A stretch of 38,465 nucleotides of DNA from a virus. A model generated the notes under the pieces. The model did no database searches, was not told the DNA's origin, and was given only the letters and a program-made list of their open reading frames with translations. Positions 36,049 through 38,465 of the stretch are shown here, in pieces; the first letter of the stretch is position 1; each line of letters begins with the position of its first letter. The DNA lies in the IMG/VR virus record IMGVR_UViG_3300009174_000001, positions 1 through 38,465 of that record. The stretch is one strand, 5' to 3'. The position numbers were made by a program, and so were the translations under genes.

Positions 36049-37592
36049 CAGAGCACCAGGAGGCCGCGCGTTTCGTAGACCGACACCGACTCGCCGGCGC
36101 CGTGCCGGTCCATCCGGTCCACGGCATTCACGAGGGCCGAGGCGCCGTCGATGCGTTCGGTGGAGACCGCCTTCGACAGCTTGAGGTTGCCCGTCGCATC
36201 CTGCTCCGCCACCGCGTTGCCGATGCACCAGCGGAGGATCGGGTGCCCGTCGTGGCGGAGGCGGCGGGTGAGAATCGCCACCTCGAGGGATTTGGTCGGC
36301 GCCGAGAGTGAGCGGAAGCCCTGCCGGATCGGGACGCAGACGAACCCGTCCTGCTCCTGGAGCCGGGTCACGAGGTCGGTCGCGTTCCAGGGATCGAACG
36401 CCACCTCGCGAATCTGGAACTCGAGCGCCCAGGCGTTCAGGTGCGCGCGCACGACTTCGTAGTCGACGCGGTTGCCGGGCGTCGCGATCAGAAACCCGTC
36501 CCTCACCCACTGGTCATAGGGGACGCGGTCCCGCGTCACGCGCTCGAGGATGTTGTCCGTCGGGCAAAAGAACGCCGCCCGCACGTCGAAGCCGCCCCCG
36601 TCGTCGTCTGGAAACACGCCCACGAGCGCGGTCAGATCCTTCGTGGAGGAGAGGTCCAGCCCGACATAGCAACGTCGACCCGTCAGCGCCGCGGCGGCCG
36701 GCGGCAGGAGACAGGCGTCCCAGCTTGGCAACGACACCCAGCGCTCGGCGCTTTCGGTCCACTGGTTCCCGTACAGTCTGCGCCAGGCCATCTCTTGCGC
36801 GGGGATCTGCTGGGCGCGTTGGTTCGAGGTCCGCATTTCTTCGAGGCTGCGAAAGTCACCGAGCGCCGGGTTGGCTTTCTTCCACTCGCGCTCGTCGGTC
36901 CAGTCCGCGTCCGCGGGCATCTCGTAAATGATGGGGAGGAACGTCGGATCGAGCGACGGCGTCTCGAGCACGCGCTTCGCATGGCTGTAGAGTTCGAAGA
37001 GGATCGAGTGCTTGTCGTAGCCGGCGGTCGAGATCGCGATCATCAGCGGTTGCGCGCGGGCGCCCTGGCTTGTGGCGAGCACGTCCCACAGATCGCGCGT
37101 CGGCGCGCAGTGCAGCTCGTCATAGATCACGACGCTCGCGTTGAACGAATGCGCCGTATACGCCTCGGCCGAAATCACGCGACAGAAACTGCCACTCGCG
37201 CGATGCACGATCCGCAGCTGCGACCGGAGGATCTCGACCTGGGCATCCAGTTCGGGATCGTTCTCGATCATCGCGACCATCGCCTGATAGACCTTCGAGG
37301 CTTGCTCTTTGTCCGCGGCCGCCAAATAGATTTCGCCGCCGATTTCCGCCGGCTGGTCGAACAGCAAGCAGTAGATCGCGATGGCCGCGGCGAGCTCCGT
37401 TTTTCCGTTCTTCCGAGGCAAGAGGAGGAGACATTGGCGGTAGATCCGTAGGTCTGTCGCCGGGTTCGTGCTGAAGAGTTTTCGGATGATGCGCGCCTGC
37501 CAGGGCCGCAGATTGAACGGCTGGCGCGCGAACGGGCCGGACGTATGCGTCAGGTTGTTAATCGCGGCGACCGCGCGCGCCCCGCCATTCAT
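36048..37592 (-). CDS. terL: Large terminase subunit
   Basis: 514 residues from the ATG at 37592. PWQARIIRKLFSTNPATD, Walker A in LLPRKNGKTELAAAIAIY, Walker B in VVIYDELHC, and ISTAGYDKHSILFELY. The nuclease domain begins at YVGLDLSSTKDLTALVGVFP with the first Asp and includes AFDPWNATDLVTRLQEQ. Terminase_1 type (pfam03354-like). It pumps and cuts the DNA during head filling. The start overlaps the small terminase stop by four bases (ATGA). Confidence 0.95.
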   Translation of the reverse strand: MNGGARAVAAINNLTHTSGPFARQPFNLRPWQARIIRKLFSTNPATDLRIYRQCLLLLPRKNGKTELAAAIAIYCLLFDQPAEIGGEIYLAAADKEQASKVYQAMVAMIENDPELDAQVEILRSQLRIVHRASGSFCRVISAEAYTAHSFNASVVIYDELHCAPTRDLWDVLATSQGARAQPLMIAISTAGYDKHSILFELYSHAKRVLETPSLDPTFLPIIYEMPADADWTDEREWKKANPALGDFRSLEEMRTSNQRAQQIPAQEMAWRRLYGNQWTESAERWVSLPSWDACLLPPAAAALTGRRCYVGLDLSSTKDLTALVGVFPDDDGGGFDVRAAFFCPTDNILERVTRDRVPYDQWVRDGFLIATPGNRVDYEVVRAHLNAWALEFQIREVAFDPWNATDLVTRLQEQDGFVCVPIRQGFRSLSAPTKSLEVAILTRRLRHDGHPILRWCIGNAVAEQDATGNLKLSKAVSTERIDGASALVNAVDRMDRHGAGESVSVYETRGLLVL

Positions 37593-38137
37593 TTCAGGAT
37601 CGCCCACTTCGACGTGACGACCGCCGCGCCTTTCGCCGGCGCCGCGGCCATCGGCTTGCCGAGCGGGGCGAGCCCGAAGTCCTTCATCCACGTGGCGACC
37701 CGGTGCATGAGCCCGCGGTGGTTCGCCCCGTCCGCCTCGCTCGGCGACGCCGACAACGCGCGCTCGTGCACGACGGCCCGACACAGCATCGCGAACGCGC
37801 CGGCGGTCCCCGGCGTCAAGGTCTGCGCCTCCGACGCGTGCGGGGCGAGCTCGTGCCAGACCGCCAACGCGAAGGCGCGGGCCGTGAGCGCGTCGACCTT
37901 CGCCTGTAACTCGGCGATCTGCGGGTTGGGCTCGCCGGGCCCGGCGCCGCGCTCGAGAAACGCTAGATCCGCCGTGAGCGTCGCCAGTTGCCCGGGGGTC
38001 TCGGCCCACTCGGCCGGTGGGTCGACCCGCGCCGGGGCGACGACGACGCGCGCGCCATGCGGCACCACGAGGCCCATCGCCGCCTTCGGCTTTTCGCCGG
38101 ATCCAATGCGCCGCCCGCCACTCCCTCGACCACCCAT
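37589..38137 (-). CDS. terS: Small terminase subunit, P27-like
   Basis: 182 residues. MGGRGSGGRRIGSGEKPKAA followed by a DNA-binding and helical part (LATLTADLAFLERGAGPGEP, IAELQAKVDALTARAFALAV, HRVATWMKDFGLAPLGKPMA). The glycine- and arginine-rich start and the final helices match P27-family small terminases of HK97-like phages. Recognises the packaging site and brings in TerL. Between it and the HNH gene lie 127 bp that may hold the cos/pac site. Confidence 0.8.
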   Translation of the reverse strand: MGGRGSGGRRIGSGEKPKAAMGLVVPHGARVVVAPARVDPPAEWAETPGQLATLTADLAFLERGAGPGEPNPQIAELQAKVDALTARAFALAVWHELAPHASEAQTLTPGTAGAFAMLCRAVVHERALSASPSEADGANHRGLMHRVATWMKDFGLAPLGKPMAAAPAKGAAVVTSKWAILK

Positions 38138-38264
38138 TGCGCGGTTACCTCATCCGTTGAAAACGATCCCCAGCTCACAACTTTTGAACTGACGATTCCC
38201 TGCGCGACACCAGGGGGCGGTTTCCCGGCCGCCCAGTCTCCAGCGATTTCGATCCCCCCACCCC
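38138..38264. other. Non-coding gap between HNH and TerS (candidate packaging site)
   Basis: 127 bp without a gene in an otherwise packed late operon. It contains GGGCGG-TTTCCCGG-CCGCCC (38215-38234, 6-bp stem), a pyrimidine-rich run ending CCCCCCACCCC (38253-38263) and a locally A/T-richer stretch CAACTTTTGAACTGAC (38177 onward). Cos sites commonly lie beside the small terminase gene. This is a positional inference, and no cos end can be seen in an assembled circle. Confidence 0.4.
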
Positions 38265-38465
38265 TCATCGACGTCGACGCAACCGGAACTGTCCGCGCTG
38301 ATCGCGCGGTGTCGAGGATTTGCGAAAGCGATCGGTCATCTGCGATCGCTGCACCCCACGCAAGGACTCGGTCTCAGTCTTCTGATCACTGCAATCGAGG
38401 CAGAGCCCTTGCTCGTTACTCGCGTCTTCGGTCCCGCCTTCCGCGATCGGGATGATGTGATCGCG
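38265..38465 (-). CDS. HNH endonuclease of the packaging module, C-terminal part across the circle join
   Basis: Continuation of the gene that starts at 345. On the circle the frame passes from base 1 to 38342 without a break and ends at the TGA at 38265-38267. Bases 38343-38465 duplicate 1-123. The tail after the HNH core is short and strongly basic, ending in arginines (RGQFRLRRR), which suits DNA contact. A 127-bp non-coding stretch separates it from the small terminase gene. Confidence 0.8.
   Translation of the reverse strand, partial: RDHIIPIAEGGTEDASNEQGLCLDCSDQKTETESLRGVQRSQMTDRFRKSSTPRDQRGQFRLRRRR
38343..38465. repeat. Terminal direct repeat, right copy (circular overlap)
   Basis: Exact copy of bases 1-123. 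On the circular map these bases count only once, so the unique genome length is 38342 bp. Confidence 0.9.

Overview
The window is one complete, circularly mapping genome of a temperate, tailed siphovirus-like phage (about 38.3 kb unique). Bases 1-123 are repeated exactly at 38343-38465, so the ends are an assembly overlap, and one gene (an HNH nuclease) runs across the join. The DNA is GC-rich with strongly G/C-ending codons, and the host is probably a high-GC environmental (soil-type) bacterium. The secreted cargo protein faintly recalls Acidobacteriota proteins, but that is a weak inference. The attP core is the 3' half of a tRNA-Glu(UUC) gene, so the host integration site is probably that tRNA.

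Layout. (1) 1300-6889, minus strand: early operon read leftward from a strong promoter at 6907-6935. It starts with a small Xre-type repressor/Cro protein, passes through many tiny, tightly overlapping genes (HTH, winged-helix and zinc-binding proteins), a replication initiator (3069-4289) that carries six palindromic iterons inside its own coding sequence, a DUF3820/J-domain-like protein, and several HTH proteins. (2) 6959-9684, plus strand: lysogeny module with a second HTH regulator, a secreted cargo protein, a tyrosine integrase, the attP region and a small gene. (3) 9689-11876, minus strand: a second cluster of small accessory genes, including an HNH-like protein and a conserved phage protein often seen with recombination genes. 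A symmetric divergent promoter at 11884-11915 separates it from two plus-strand genes (11925-12382). (4) From 821 across the circle join and on from 38465 down to 12413, minus strand: the late operon. Its order is HNH, small and large terminase, ribbon-helix-helix-like protein, methyltransferase-glycosyltransferase, mini membrane protein, portal, protease, HK97-type capsid protein, accessory head genes, connector, head closure, tail completion, coiled-coil membrane protein, tail tube proteins, frameshifted tail chaperones, tape measure, hub, tail fibre and esterase/hydrolase proteins, holin-like protein, GH108 endolysin and a beta-propeller protein.

How it works together. HNH, TerS and TerL form a known type of packaging module. 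Portal, protease and capsid protein build an HK97-like head. The 541-residue tape measure predicts a tail of roughly 80 nm. The adhesion end is rich in carbohydrate-active folds (SGNH esterase, a possible TIM-barrel hydrolase, a beta-propeller). Two free-standing homing-type endonucleases (an EDxHD type and an HNH type) interrupt the tail genes. The most unusual features are the helically phased iteron origin inside the initiator gene, one Ig-like module present in three successive virion proteins, an integrase without the usual first catalytic arginine, a methyltransferase-glycosyltransferase whose conserved N-terminus has no normal start codon, and a perfectly symmetric pair of face-to-face promoters.
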